A stretch of DNA of 61,959 nucleotides from Bacteroidales bacterium (GTDB taxonomy: Bacteria; Bacteroidota; Bacteroidia; Bacteroidales; UBA932), in the NCBI GenBank assembly GCA_017617655.1, contig JAFZVU010000079.1:1-61959 (forward strand), in the 5' to 3' direction. The notes under the pieces are model-generated. The model did no database searches. It worked only from the letters and a program-made list of their open reading frames with translations, and was not told the origin of the DNA. This document shows, piece after piece, positions 27,082 through 35,746 of this stretch. Numbering within the stretch: position 1 is the stretch's first letter; every line of letters starts with the position of its first letter. Both the position numbers and the translations under genes were made by a program.

Positions 27082-27591
27082 ATGAAAAAGTTATTCCTTC
27101 TCCTTTTGTGCAGCACACTTGTCGCCAGCTGCAGCCTGTCAATGAATTCGGCCAGACGAGTCGTCAAAGAAAAAGTATCGGCACTCTCGGACCTCAAGGG
27201 CGCGATAGTGGAATCCGTAACCCTCGAAGACGGCCTTGCCGCCCTGAAAGTCACATTTGAAAGCGGAATCCTGTTCGGCTTCAATCAGACGTCAATCAGC
27301 AATGAAGCCAAAGCATCGCTCGACGAACTGGTCGAGGCCATTTCCGACCTGCCCGAGAGCCGCATCAGAGTCTATGGCCACACCGACAATGTAGGCACCC
27401 ATGAAGCCAACCTGACGGTTTCGGCCAGACGCGCCAACGAGGTCTCCAAATATCTTCAGACCAAGGGCATAGGCGCTGACCGCATCACCACAAAAGGCCT
27501 GGCGTTCGACGATCCGGTCGCAGACAACAGCACTGAAGAAGGCCGCGCCAAGAACCGTCGCGTAGAAATCTACGTGATTCCCACCCAGTAA
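27082..27591 (+). CDS. OmpA-family peptidoglycan-binding lipoprotein
   Basis: A 169-residue lipoprotein (lipobox LVASCSLS). The true start is 27082; the open frame reaches back through the tRNA and must not be used. After a short linker (DLKGAIVESVTLEDGLAALK) comes an OmpA C-terminal domain: FESGILFGFNQTSIS, RIRVYGHTDNVGTHEANLTV with the Asp that binds diaminopimelate, ARRANEVSKYL and GRAKNRRVEIYV with the Arg partner. It probably tethers outer membrane to peptidoglycan. A TATATTTG sequence ends only 3 bp before the ATG, so the transcript may start almost at the start codon or elsewhere. Confidence 0.9.
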   Translation: MKKLFLLLLCSTLVASCSLSMNSARRVVKEKVSALSDLKGAIVESVTLEDGLAALKVTFESGILFGFNQTSISNEAKASLDELVEAISDLPESRIRVYGHTDNVGTHEANLTVSARRANEVSKYLQTKGIGADRITTKGLAFDDPVADNSTEEGRAKNRRVEIYVIPTQ

Positions 27592-27623
27592 TCTCCACCC
27601 CGCCAGAGCGAGAAAGACACCCC

Positions 27624-27765
27624 AGCGCACAAGGTCTGTTAAAATGGCGCAGACCTTGCGCACTAATAATTTTTAATTGACTAATAATCAGTTATTTACC
27701 TAAAGAGCGCGCACAAGGCCTGTTGCATTTTAGCAGACCTTGCGCACCTAAAGTGATACTTAATG
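27624..27765 (-). repeat. Family A palindromic repeat, copy A4 (reverse orientation)
   Basis: Read on the minus strand it starts CATTAAGTATCACTTTAGGT and repeats the family order: hairpin 1 (GCGCAAGGTCTGC, loop TAAAATGCA), the AT-rich spacer with CTGATTATTAGTCAATT, then hairpin 2 (GCGCAAGGTCTGCGCC against an AGACCTTGTGCGCT end). The third half-palindrome of A2/A3 is missing. It lies 33 bp after the OmpA-like gene, between two co-directional genes. Confidence 0.9.
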
Positions 27766-27815
27766 TCCTGGCAAGATGGAGTGGATGTCCGGACAGTGCG
27801 GAGTGACTGTCTGGC

Positions 27816-27857
27816 GCACGGGTTTTCGCACGGGTCTTCGCGCGGGTCTTCGCGCGC
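27816..27857 (+). repeat. Three tandem 12-bp repeats
   Basis: GCACGGGTTTTC, GCACGGGTCTTC and GCGCGGGTCTTC lie head to tail at 27816-27851, then GCGCGC. No role is evident. Together with repeat A4 it fills most of the 372-bp gap between the OmpA-like gene and the hexapeptide-repeat gene. Confidence 0.6.
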
Positions 27858-27891
27858 ATGTGGCACGCCCCTAATTAAATAGGTGTTTCTA

Positions 27892-27922
27892 TTGCATTCT
27901 CGGTGATTTTTTTCTAACTTTG
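27892..27922 (+). promoter_or_regulatory. Bacteroidetes promoter of the hexapeptide-repeat/zincin/PrsW operon
   Basis: TTG at 27892-27894, a 20-bp spacer, then TAACTTTG at 27915-27922; the ATG follows 41 bp later. This is the only promoter-like site seen before the three-gene locus. Confidence 0.65.
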
Positions 27923-27963
27923 CATTGAGAATTTACTTTTTTGACAACTAATTTTATCATCAT

Positions 27964-29295
27964 ATGAAAAAGAAAAAAGGACTTACCATACTGCTTTCAG
28001 TACTTGCAGTATGTGTTGTCGGCTATGTCGTATCAAGGATTATCGACTGGCCTATCGATTATGATCAATCAAGCGGCAATGTAGCCAAGTCTGCCCGTTT
28101 CTCTCGCAAAACCGCCGGTGAAGGTGATAGCAATATGCAGGAACTCCTGATGAACGATGTAGAATACAGAAACAACATCGTGGCCGCATACATGGTGATG
28201 AAGACTCGTGCCGATCAGTTCAACGCTCTTGTTGAGGCTTCTGATCAAGTAGCTGGCAACATCCCGGAGTTCAGCGCTGTGCTCAAGGATATGAAAGATG
28301 CTCAGCCGACAATCAATAATGTCTGCGCTTCGATGGAAGCGGCTGGTGCTGATCTGAATGCAGTCCTTAGCGGCGAGTCAGCCAAAGACGTTGCCCAGAG
28401 CACCAACAATGCTGCTCTGGCATACAATCTCCTCCAGAAACAGAACAATCTGGCCACTCGTTTCATCGACACTGCCGATGCTTATCTGAAGAACAACGCC
28501 GGCAGCGACCCCCTCAAATTCATCCGCGACCAGTGGCTTGAGTATCAGGAGGTGACAGCTTTCCTTAATAAGGACGATAAAACTGCAGCAGAATTGCAAA
28601 AGAAAGGTCATCAGCTTGCAGTAGAGAAGAGCGCAGCAGTTCTGCAAGAGTTCCCTCAGGAATTCCAGATTTCATTAGTTACCACTACGGCGTTGGACCT
28701 GATATTGGGCTGCAACACTCCATTCACGGGGTATTTTGCCGATCATGCTGGTGTAATCACTGTTAACGATGAATTCAAGGTCGGCGACAATGGTTTCCAG
28801 GTCGGCGACAAATTCACTGTGGGTGACAAATTCACTGTGGGCGACCAGACTTTCGTTGTTGGTACTGATTTCAAGGTTGGCGATGGATTCCAGGTTGGTG
28901 ACCAGTTAATTACTATGGGTGACCATGTTTTCTTTGTTGGCAATGACTTCAAGGTTGGCGATGGATTTCAGGTTAACGATGGATTCGTAGTTAACGATGG
29001 ATTCGTGGTTAATGATGGATTCGTGGTTAACGATGAATTCCAGGTTAACGATGAATTCAAGGTCGGCAGTGACTTCCTGGTTGGCAACGAATTCACTATT
29101 GGCGATCTTGTCGGTGTAATGGGCTTATCTATGCCCTTCCCTGCTCTGAACGACGTAGCCTCAGCTGTTATTGTCGTGAACGGTGTTCCTGGTATTCAGC
29201 AGGCTGAATTCACCCCTCTGCAAGACCAGTTCGGCCTGGTTATGCATGACCAGTTTGGCATGGTGAATGACCTCGTTACAGGTATTTCTAACTAA
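27964..29295 (+). CDS. Membrane-anchored hexapeptide-repeat protein, unknown function
   Basis: A 443-residue protein. Residues 1-27 are a basic end plus one membrane segment (KKKKGLTILLSVLAVCVVGYV). Residues about 60-240 are helical, probably coiled coil. Residues about 267-381 hold some 18 repeats of six, sometimes seven, residues with pattern V-[GN]-D-x-F-x, such as VGDKFT, VGDGFQ, VNDGFV and VNDEFQ; three VNDGFV copies are identical in protein and nearly so in DNA. The regular V at position 1 recalls left-handed beta-helix hexapeptides, but the phenylalanine at position 5 is unusual. The last 60 residues are hydrophobic-polar. It is first of a three-gene operon, 23 bp before the zincin gene. 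No family recognised. Confidence 0.85.
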   Translation: MKKKKGLTILLSVLAVCVVGYVVSRIIDWPIDYDQSSGNVAKSARFSRKTAGEGDSNMQELLMNDVEYRNNIVAAYMVMKTRADQFNALVEASDQVAGNIPEFSAVLKDMKDAQPTINNVCASMEAAGADLNAVLSGESAKDVAQSTNNAALAYNLLQKQNNLATRFIDTADAYLKNNAGSDPLKFIRDQWLEYQEVTAFLNKDDKTAAELQKKGHQLAVEKSAAVLQEFPQEFQISLVTTTALDLILGCNTPFTGYFADHAGVITVNDEFKVGDNGFQVGDKFTVGDKFTVGDQTFVVGTDFKVGDGFQVGDQLITMGDHVFFVGNDFKVGDGFQVNDGFVVNDGFVVNDGFVVNDEFQVNDEFKVGSDFLVGNEFTIGDLVGVMGLSMPFPALNDVASAVIVVNGVPGIQQAEFTPLQDQFGLVMHDQFGMVNDLVTGISN

Positions 29296-29318
29296 ATTTT
29301 CAAATACAGTATAGCTGC

Positions 29319-32300
29319 GTGTCAAGTACTATCCGCATACGCATTTGCATACTGACCATAATTCTGGCTCTTCCGCTTGTGTCTCAGGCGCAGAGCCAGA
29401 CTTATTATCAGTATAAGACAGATGAGGCTCAACTGGTCTTCTTCGACAAGAACCTGTCGCGCTACATCCCCCATGTGGTACGCATGTTCCAGAATGGCAA
29501 GGCCCTCCACGAACAGATATGGACCACCGATTCTCTCTATGTTCCGGAGCCCCCTCTGCTGCTTCTGACCGACTGGGAAGATGATGGAAACGGCGGAGCC
29601 ACTCCGCTTCAGCGTTCCCTGATCCAGATCGGTATGGCGCCCATGAACATGGCCTATTACATCGCTCCGTCATCTGAGCGTTACCGTAAGCTTTTCTGTC
29701 ACGAGTATACGCATATCGTGATGTCTGACAAGTACAACCGCCAGGATCTGGGCTGGCGCAAGTTTTTCGGCACCAAGGTGGGAACCGACAACTCTCAGCC
29801 CATATCTGCCATCTGGAGCTATCTGACCGTTCCGCGCTGGTATGCGCCGCGCTGGTACCACGAAGGCATCGCCTGCTTCATGGAGACATGGCTGGGCGGC
29901 GGAGTGGGCCGCGCCCTTGGCGGATATGACGAGATGTATTTCCGCAGCATCATCAACGGTGGAGAACCTCTCTATTCTGTAGTAGGTCTGGAGACTGAAG
30001 GTTCTACCATGGACTTCCAGGTGGGAGCGAATGCATACCTCTACGGTACACGTTTCGTGAATTACATGGTGGCCAACTACGGCTACGAAAATCTTATAAG
30101 TTTCTATAACCGTACTGCTGACAGCCGCCCCTTCATGGGCAGCCAGTTCAAGCAGGTGTACGGACGTCCGCTGCGTCAGGTGTGGAACGAATGGAAGGAG
30201 GATGAAAAGAAGCATGATGAAGCCAATCTGGCAATCATCCGCGAGTATCCGATTACCGAGACCACTCCGCTCAGCAAGGAGCCTCTGGGTTCCGTGTCGC
30301 CTTTCGTCTATGACCCCGGCACAGGCAAGGCCTACGCAGCTATGAACGCGCCCGGCGACTTCGCCCACATCACAGAGATAGACCTGAATACCGGCAAGGA
30401 GCGTAAAGTGGCTCCCCTCTACGGCATCCAGCTTTACAACCCGGCTTATGTGGCTCTGGACCGCAACAACCAGCGTCTGATATTCACCTTCAACAACGCC
30501 AAGTACCGCGGTCTTAGCGTCTATGACCTTCAGAAGAAGAAGGTGGTGAAGAAGAAAGAGTTCCAGCGTGTCAACAATATTGTGTATGACGATGCCACCG
30601 ACCGTCTCTATGGTCTGTTCTCGAACGCCGGCACTCAGTCCATCATACGATACGACAAGGACATCGAGAATCCGGAAATAATCTATGCCTTCCCCTTCGG
30701 CGTCAGCATTTTCGACCTTGCAGTGAGCCATGACGGCAAGATGATTTCCATGACCAGGCAGGGCGAAAATGGCGAGCACACTCTGCTGCTGTTCCGCACC
30801 GAAGACCTGGACAACGCAAAGTTCGAGGCCGAGGAGCTGGTGACCTTCGAAGATACCAACCTGGGTCAGTTCCGCTTCTCTCTGGATGACAAATACCTGA
30901 TAGGTAGTTCATACTATACCGGTGTTTCCAACATCTGGCAGATTGAGATCGCTACCGGCGAGATGGATCTTCTGACCAACACCGACATCGGCCTATTCGC
31001 CCCGCTGGAAATCGAGCCGGGCAAGATCATGGCCCTGGAGTTCGAGCGCGACGGCATGCGCCCCGTGATGCTGGACCGCAAAGTTGTGGAGGATGCCAAC
31101 GCTATCGAACTGTACGGCCAGAAGGCTTACGATAATAACGTAGAAGCTCTGGAATCTGTGGGTCTGCTCAAGGAGCCGCTGAAGCAGATTGAATTTGGAG
31201 ATGTCTACAACAGCATCACTCCTTATAATGTATTCAAGGAGATGCGCTTCGCGGGAGCATATCCCATCATCACCGGTTTTGTCGACAACAAGGCGTGGAA
31301 CCGCGTGACCCCCGTGCTGGGCTATCGTCTTCAGTTCAGGGATCCGGTAGGCCTGAGCAGCATCAAGCTTGGTCTGGGTGTGTCTCCGTGGAGCAGCAAC
31401 GACATGAAAAACAAGTTCCATGCGGACTTCGAGTGGAAGTATTACTTCTGGACCATGAAGGCTGCCTGGAACCATACCGACTTCTACGACCTCGCGGGTC
31501 CTATCCGCAACAGCCGTAAAGGATACATGGTGTCAGTGGCTTATGACTGGACCAACACTTTGCATGTGCCCTACACATATAACTGGGGAGCTTCTGTCGG
31601 TGCGTACGGCGACATGGACGCGCTGCCTCTCTATCAGGAGATCAGCGTCGACGACGGCATCCGCTCAATGCAGACTGTCTCTGCATACGGTAAGATAAGC
31701 AAGTTCCGCAACACCCTCGGCGCAGTGATGAAGGAGCAAGGCTTTGAGGTCGGCCTTCAGGGCTACGGCTATCTGGCCGGCGGCAGCTTCTTCCCGTCTG
31801 TGGAAGCTACCGGAGACTTCGGCGTGCTGCTGCCCGTCAGCCGCAATACCACGTTCTGGGTCCGCACTGCTGCAGGTCATTCTTTCGGCGATCCCAAGTC
31901 GGCCTTCGGTAATACCTACCTCGGAGGAATGCGCAACAACCGCATCGACAACCGCAATGCGTTCATGTACCGCACCTCCATAGCTATGCCGGGCGCCTGC
32001 ATCGACGATATCAAGGCTCACTCTTACGCCAAGGCTACTGCTGAGCTGAACCTGCGTCCTTTGCGTCTCAACGACTTCGGCTTCCTCTTCTTCTATCCGA
32101 CATGGATCCAGTGCTCTCTGTTTGGCACCGGCCTGTCGACATGGAATCCCGGGGTGCCGCATCAGCTGTATTACAGCGCCGGAGCCCAGCTGACCACCGA
32201 GCTTGTGTTCTTCAACTATTTGAAGACCACTCTCTCCGTAGGATATGGCCACTTGTTCGCCCCCGAAGGATTTGTCAGGGGCCGCCACAACAACGAATTC

Positions 32301-32324
32301 ATGATTTCTCTTAAGCTTCTGTAA
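29319..32324 (+). CDS. Outer-membrane zincin-propeller-barrel protein
   Basis: A 1001-residue exported protein with a GTG start at 29319 and a signal peptide (ILALPLVSQAQS). Residues about 30-320 are a gluzincin-type peptidase: FCHEYTHIVM (H128, E129, H132) with the third ligand in WYHEGIACF (about E182). Residues about 320-620 contain TolB-like propeller strands (AHITEIDLNTGKERKVAPL, SHDGKMISMTR). Residues about 650-1001 are amphipathic strands ending in EFMISLKLL, consistent with an outer-membrane beta-barrel. Propeller and barrel boundaries are inferred. It is translationally coupled to the PrsW-like gene (TAATG) and preceded by the hexapeptide-repeat gene. Substrate unknown. Confidence 0.82.
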   Translation: MSSTIRIRICILTIILALPLVSQAQSQTYYQYKTDEAQLVFFDKNLSRYIPHVVRMFQNGKALHEQIWTTDSLYVPEPPLLLLTDWEDDGNGGATPLQRSLIQIGMAPMNMAYYIAPSSERYRKLFCHEYTHIVMSDKYNRQDLGWRKFFGTKVGTDNSQPISAIWSYLTVPRWYAPRWYHEGIACFMETWLGGGVGRALGGYDEMYFRSIINGGEPLYSVVGLETEGSTMDFQVGANAYLYGTRFVNYMVANYGYENLISFYNRTADSRPFMGSQFKQVYGRPLRQVWNEWKEDEKKHDEANLAIIREYPITETTPLSKEPLGSVSPFVYDPGTGKAYAAMNAPGDFAHITEIDLNTGKERKVAPLYGIQLYNPAYVALDRNNQRLIFTFNNAKYRGLSVYDLQKKKVVKKKEFQRVNNIVYDDATDRLYGLFSNAGTQSIIRYDKDIENPEIIYAFPFGVSIFDLAVSHDGKMISMTRQGENGEHTLLLFRTEDLDNAKFEAEELVTFEDTNLGQFRFSLDDKYLIGSSYYTGVSNIWQIEIATGEMDLLTNTDIGLFAPLEIEPGKIMALEFERDGMRPVMLDRKVVEDANAIELYGQKAYDNNVEALESVGLLKEPLKQIEFGDVYNSITPYNVFKEMRFAGAYPIITGFVDNKAWNRVTPVLGYRLQFRDPVGLSSIKLGLGVSPWSSNDMKNKFHADFEWKYYFWTMKAAWNHTDFYDLAGPIRNSRKGYMVSVAYDWTNTLHVPYTYNWGASVGAYGDMDALPLYQEISVDDGIRSMQTVSAYGKISKFRNTLGAVMKEQGFEVGLQGYGYLAGGSFFPSVEATGDFGVLLPVSRNTTFWVRTAAGHSFGDPKSAFGNTYLGGMRNNRIDNRNAFMYRTSIAMPGACIDDIKAHSYAKATAELNLRPLRLNDFGFLFFYPTWIQCSLFGTGLSTWNPGVPHQLYYSAGAQLTTELVFFNYLKTTLSVGYGHLFAPEGFVRGRHNNEFMISLKLL

Positions 32325-33361
32325 TGTCGTTCATTGCCGCCCTGCTTCCCGTAGCTATCTACATTTTTGTAGTGTATGAGCTGGATTCCTTCTCGCTGCT
32401 GAGCGTGAAGAGGCTCCTGCTGCTGGTTGGGGCTGGCATGGCTGCGGCGCTGGTGTGCTTCGGCCTGTTCTGGGTGCTGGACATATTCGTTCCGGAGAAT
32501 GTATCTGATTTTCTCTATCCTTTGCTGGAGGAGATGGTGAAGGCTGTCCCGCTGCTGTTGCTGGCGAGCCGTAAGAAGATTGTGTTCTTCATCGACAGCG
32601 TCATCTGCGGAGCGGCGGTGGGAGGTGGCTTTTCCATCCTCGAGAACATCTTCTACCTTGTGCTCGGTGAGCCGCTGGGAATAGCTACTGTGCTGTTCCG
32701 CGGTCTTGAGGTGGCTCTTATCCACATGGGCTGCAGCGCCATCGTTGCTGCCGGTCTGATGTTCGCCGTACGTCTTGCGGAGCGCCGCAAAGGCAATCTG
32801 CCTATCAAGCGCAACGACACCTTGATGTCCATTTTCCTGCTGGTGATCGCACCTGTTCTGCACATTCTTCACAATACCCTCCATTTCAACCCTGTGCTGC
32901 AGTTCGTTTTCATCCTTGCAGCCCTGGCCGGTTTGCTGATCTGGACTTACCAGTACGACGGAGATATGATCCACCGCTGGCTGGACCGCGGCCTTGACAA
33001 GCAGGTAGTGCTGCTCCAGGCTATCCAGCGGGGTGAGCTTAGAGATACCAAGACGGGGCAGTTCCTTATGACGGTGAAGGAGTCTTTCCCGCCCGAGGTA
33101 TTTTTCGATGTGATATGCTATGTCCAGCTGCACGTTGAGATGTCCGTGGCGTCGAAGAGCCGTTTCATGATGAGAGAGGCTGGAATCGACATGCCGCTGA
33201 CTGACGAGCAGAAGCAGAGCTACCTCGAGAAGTACGCTGAGTTCATGGAACTGGAGAAACGACTGGGCAAGAGCGCCCGCATGACGGTGGCTCCGGTTGT
33301 GAAGTTCTATCCCGCTGACCGCAAGGCCCTCGAGGACCTCATGGACGAGTGCCGTAAATAA
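32324..33361 (+). CDS. PrsW-family intramembrane metalloprotease-like protein
   Basis: A 345-residue polytopic inner-membrane protein with about seven to eight membrane segments, then a roughly 110-residue soluble tail. PrsW/CPBP-like motifs lie in the membrane part: PLLEEMVKAVPLL (about E69, E70), GGGFSILENIFY, ALIHMGCSAI and PVLHILHNTLHF, which supply the Glu and His metal ligands. PrsW proteases cut anti-sigma factors in envelope stress signalling; whether this one does is unknown. It overlaps the preceding gene by 1 bp, so it is made together with the zincin-barrel protein. It ends 6 bp before a convergent gene. Confidence 0.85.
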   Translation: MSFIAALLPVAIYIFVVYELDSFSLLSVKRLLLLVGAGMAAALVCFGLFWVLDIFVPENVSDFLYPLLEEMVKAVPLLLLASRKKIVFFIDSVICGAAVGGGFSILENIFYLVLGEPLGIATVLFRGLEVALIHMGCSAIVAAGLMFAVRLAERRKGNLPIKRNDTLMSIFLLVIAPVLHILHNTLHFNPVLQFVFILAALAGLLIWTYQYDGDMIHRWLDRGLDKQVVLLQAIQRGELRDTKTGQFLMTVKESFPPEVFFDVICYVQLHVEMSVASKSRFMMREAGIDMPLTDEQKQSYLEKYAEFMELEKRLGKSARMTVAPVVKFYPADRKALEDLMDECRK

Positions 33362-33367
33362 CAATCC

Positions 33368-34399
33368 TTACAGTTTTGCCGCTTTTTCCGGGCTCAGGAT
33401 ACCGGCCTCGACGAGGTTGGAGAGGGTCCAGGAGAGGGTGTCGACGGTGCGCTTGAAGCGGATTATGCCTTTGGCGGCGTAGGCGCCGATGTAGGGGTGG
33501 GCTTCGAGCTGGGCCTGGGTGGCTTCCCAGATGTTGAAGGCTTTCGGCGGTTTGCGGAGCTCTACGTCGGATCGGAAGCCGTCGAGGCGCTGGCGGTCGA
33601 AGCCGTCGATCTCCAGAAGCTGGTCGAGGCTGGTGAAGCTGCCGCCGAGTCGGCGGCGATAGTCGAGGATTTTTGATGCATAGTATGGGCCGATGCCTCT
33701 CAGGCTGAGCAGGGCTTCGCTGTCGGCGGCGTTCAGGTCGAGTTTCGGGATACGGATGTATGGCTCGAGCCTGGCAAATGTAGCGCTGTCCACCACGTAC
33801 ATCTTGGCGAAGTCTTGTTCGCTGCGGAAGCGGCCGCCTTTGTCGCGGTAGTTGAGGATGACTTGTGCCTGGCGTTCTGAGAAGCCCAGCCGGGTGAGAT
33901 CTTCAAGTGTGACTGTGTTTGGATCGAACTCGAATGTCTCGGCGGACTTCCTGGACGTCCTTTCGGCTATGACTGTCCGTGAGTCGCTGTAGTCACGCTC
34001 CCGCTGGCCGCTGGCCTCCAGCGCCTTACGCACCGCACCTCCTTTTTCGCCCGGGCTTCCTTTGGGCTCGGTGGATGTTGCCCTGTTCGCTTTGCGTGTT
34101 TTGTTAGAACTGTAGACAGAATTATCTCCAGGGTTTGATTTATCTATAGATAGGGCCTCCGTTTGTGGCGAGCGAGGTGCAGCGAAAGGGACTTTTTTGT
34201 CAAGGCCCCTAGCTGCAGCCTCCGAGCCCCTAGGAGGCCCGTCGTTTATAAAACTATCATCCATAGCAGCTTCGGCCTTCGCCGCCTGCCGGAACTTGAA
34301 GACATTGCCGGTAAATATGGCTGCCTGAAAGCCAAGAATCATGAAAATCAAAGCCACAGCACCGCTCGCTGCAGCCGCAGAAGCTTTTTTGCCCTTCAT
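33368..34399 (-). CDS. Membrane-anchored helix-hairpin-helix protein (ComEA-like)
   Basis: A 343-residue protein with one N-terminal membrane segment (SGAVALIFMILGFQAAIFT), a long low-complexity charged region to about residue 150, then three helix-hairpin-helix units: LTRLGFSERQAQVILNYRDK, LLSLRGIGPYYASKILDYRR, and a weaker one around HPYIGAYAAKGIIRFKR. HhH units bind DNA without sequence preference; ComEA relatives handle incoming DNA in the periplasm. The gene lies 29 bp downstream of rsmI on the same strand. The DNA-uptake role is inference, since no other com gene is nearby. Confidence 0.85.
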   Translation of the reverse strand: MKGKKASAAAASGAVALIFMILGFQAAIFTGNVFKFRQAAKAEAAMDDSFINDGPPRGSEAAARGLDKKVPFAAPRSPQTEALSIDKSNPGDNSVYSSNKTRKANRATSTEPKGSPGEKGGAVRKALEASGQRERDYSDSRTVIAERTSRKSAETFEFDPNTVTLEDLTRLGFSERQAQVILNYRDKGGRFRSEQDFAKMYVVDSATFARLEPYIRIPKLDLNAADSEALLSLRGIGPYYASKILDYRRRLGGSFTSLDQLLEIDGFDRQRLDGFRSDVELRKPPKAFNIWEATQAQLEAHPYIGAYAAKGIIRFKRTVDTLSWTLSNLVEAGILSPEKAAKL

Positions 34400-34428
34400 A
34401 CAAACTCCTCCAAGAAGACATTAAAAGT

Positions 34429-35121
34429 TTAAGAATCCTTTTTGGGATGATCATCGGCCCCCTGGACCACTATCACGATCTCACCCTTGGGCTCGTTCGC
34501 GGTGAAAAAATCCCGCAGCTCGGCCAGAGTGCCCCTGACAGTAGTTTCGTGAACCTTTGAGATCTCACGGCAGACGGCAGCCTTGCGACCGTCTCCGAAA
34601 AACTCCGCGAATTGCGCGAGAGTCTTGACAAGTCTGAAGGGGGATTCGTAGAACACCATGGTGCGGCGCTCGGCAGACAGCTCGGTGAGTCTCGTCTGGC
34701 GGCCCTTCTTCTGCGGAAGGAAACCCTCGAAGCAGAAACGGTCGCAGGGGAGGCCCGAATTGACGATGGCGGGGATGCAAGCTGTCGGCCCGGGCAGGGT
34801 GACCACCTTGATGCCGGCCTCCGCACAGGTACGGACAAGCAGGAACCCGGGGTCGCTGATGCCGGGAGTGCCGGCGTCGCTGATGAGTGCTACCGACATG
34901 CCCGAAAGGATCTTTTCCTTGATGAGCTCCACCTTCTGGTGTTCGTTGTATTTGTGATGACTTTCAGCATGGGTTGCAATGCCGTACTTCTTCAGCAGCA
35001 CCGCGCTGGTGCGGGTGTCCTCCGCCAGGATAAGGTCCACGTCGCGGAGCACCTGGACAGCCCTGAAGGTCATATCCTCGAGATTCCCGACGGGCGTCGG
35101 CACTATGTAAAGTTCAGACAT
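34429..35121 (-). CDS. rsmI: 16S rRNA (cytidine-1402-2'-O)-methyltransferase
   Basis: A 230-residue SAM-dependent enzyme that methylates the ribose of C1402 in the ribosomal decoding centre. Signature runs: [58 protein letters not shown] and [15 protein letters not shown]. It has the tetrapyrrole-methylase fold; the extra C-terminal domain of longer RsmI forms is absent. It is first of a two-gene unit with the HhH gene and divergent from tdk. A TATCTTTG box on this strand lies at 35149-35156. Confidence 0.95.
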   Translation of the reverse strand: MSELYIVPTPVGNLEDMTFRAVQVLRDVDLILAEDTRTSAVLLKKYGIATHAESHHKYNEHQKVELIKEKILSGMSVALISDAGTPGISDPGFLLVRTCAEAGIKVVTLPGPTACIPAIVNSGLPCDRFCFEGFLPQKKGRQTRLTELSAERRTMVFYESPFRLVKTLAQFAEFFGDGRKAAVCREISKVHETTVRGTLAELRDFFTANEPKGEIVIVVQGADDHPKKDS

Positions 35122-35128
35122 TTTTTCC

Positions 35129-35156
35129 TATCTTTGTCAGTCACCCTACAAAGATA
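35129..35156. promoter_or_regulatory. Facing -7 boxes between divergent rsmI and tdk
   Basis: TATCTTTG on the plus strand at 35129-35136 and its mirror copy CAAAGATA at 35149-35156 (minus-strand TATCTTTG) form a perfect inverted pair 12 bp apart. Each box points inward, so both transcripts would begin near the centre and run out across the opposite box. The -33 of the tdk promoter would fall inside rsmI coding sequence. No consensus -33 was found. Confidence 0.5.
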
Positions 35157-35165
35157 GTAAAGGAA

Positions 35166-35741
35166 ATGTTTATTGAAAACGCAAAGACACCCGGCTGGAT
35201 AGAAGTCATCTGCGGCTCGATGTTCTCAGGCAAGACCGAAGAACTCATACGCCGTCTCAAGAGGGCCAAGATTGCCAACCTCAAGGTGGAGATTTTCAAG
35301 CCCCGCATCGACGTGCGCTATTCTGAAGAGGAGGTGGTGAGCCACGATGCAAACGCCATCATCTCAACTCCGGTAGAGTCTTCCAGCAGCCTGCTTCTGC
35401 TCACCGGAGATGTCGACGTAGTCGGCATCGACGAAGCCCAGTTCTTCGACATGGGCATAGTGGACGTAGTGCAGCAGCTGGCCAGCATGGGCATCAGGGT
35501 GATTGTCGCCGGCCTGGACACAGACTTCCGAGGAAAACCCTTCGGCCCGATGCCAGCCCTGATGGCAGTGGCCGAATATGTCACAAAAGTCCACGCCATC
35601 TGCGTGAAGTGCGGCGACCCCGCCAATTATTCACACCGCCTGTCCGCCAGCGAGAAACTCGTGGAGCTTGGTGAGAAAGACATCTACGAGCCTCTCTGCA
35701 GGCACTGTTTCGACAAATACAGAGAAGAAAACAATATCTAG
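35166..35741 (+). CDS. tdk: Thymidine kinase
   Basis: A 191-residue type II thymidine kinase that phosphorylates thymidine in the cytosol for salvage. The Walker A motif is in [28 protein letters not shown] is the Walker B/lid base; [16 protein letters not shown] is the thymidine-binding lasso region. Zinc ligands are CVKCGDP and CRHC. It appears to lead a five-gene unit: 5 bp to the ABC ATPase, then permease, then two 5'-nucleotidase pieces with tiny gaps or overlaps. That joins nucleoside salvage with periplasmic nucleotide dephosphorylation. Confidence 0.96.
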   Translation: MFIENAKTPGWIEVICGSMFSGKTEELIRRLKRAKIANLKVEIFKPRIDVRYSEEEVVSHDANAIISTPVESSSSLLLLTGDVDVVGIDEAQFFDMGIVDVVQQLASMGIRVIVAGLDTDFRGKPFGPMPALMAVAEYVTKVHAICVKCGDPANYSHRLSASEKLVELGEKDIYEPLCRHCFDKYREENNI

Positions 35742-35746
35742 TACAG

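Noticed and set aside
29670..30779. Large minus-strand frame opposite the zincin gene
   Set aside because: Shadow of the real gene: composition and lack of recognisable domains; similar long antisense frames oppose ahcY, parE and the kinase.
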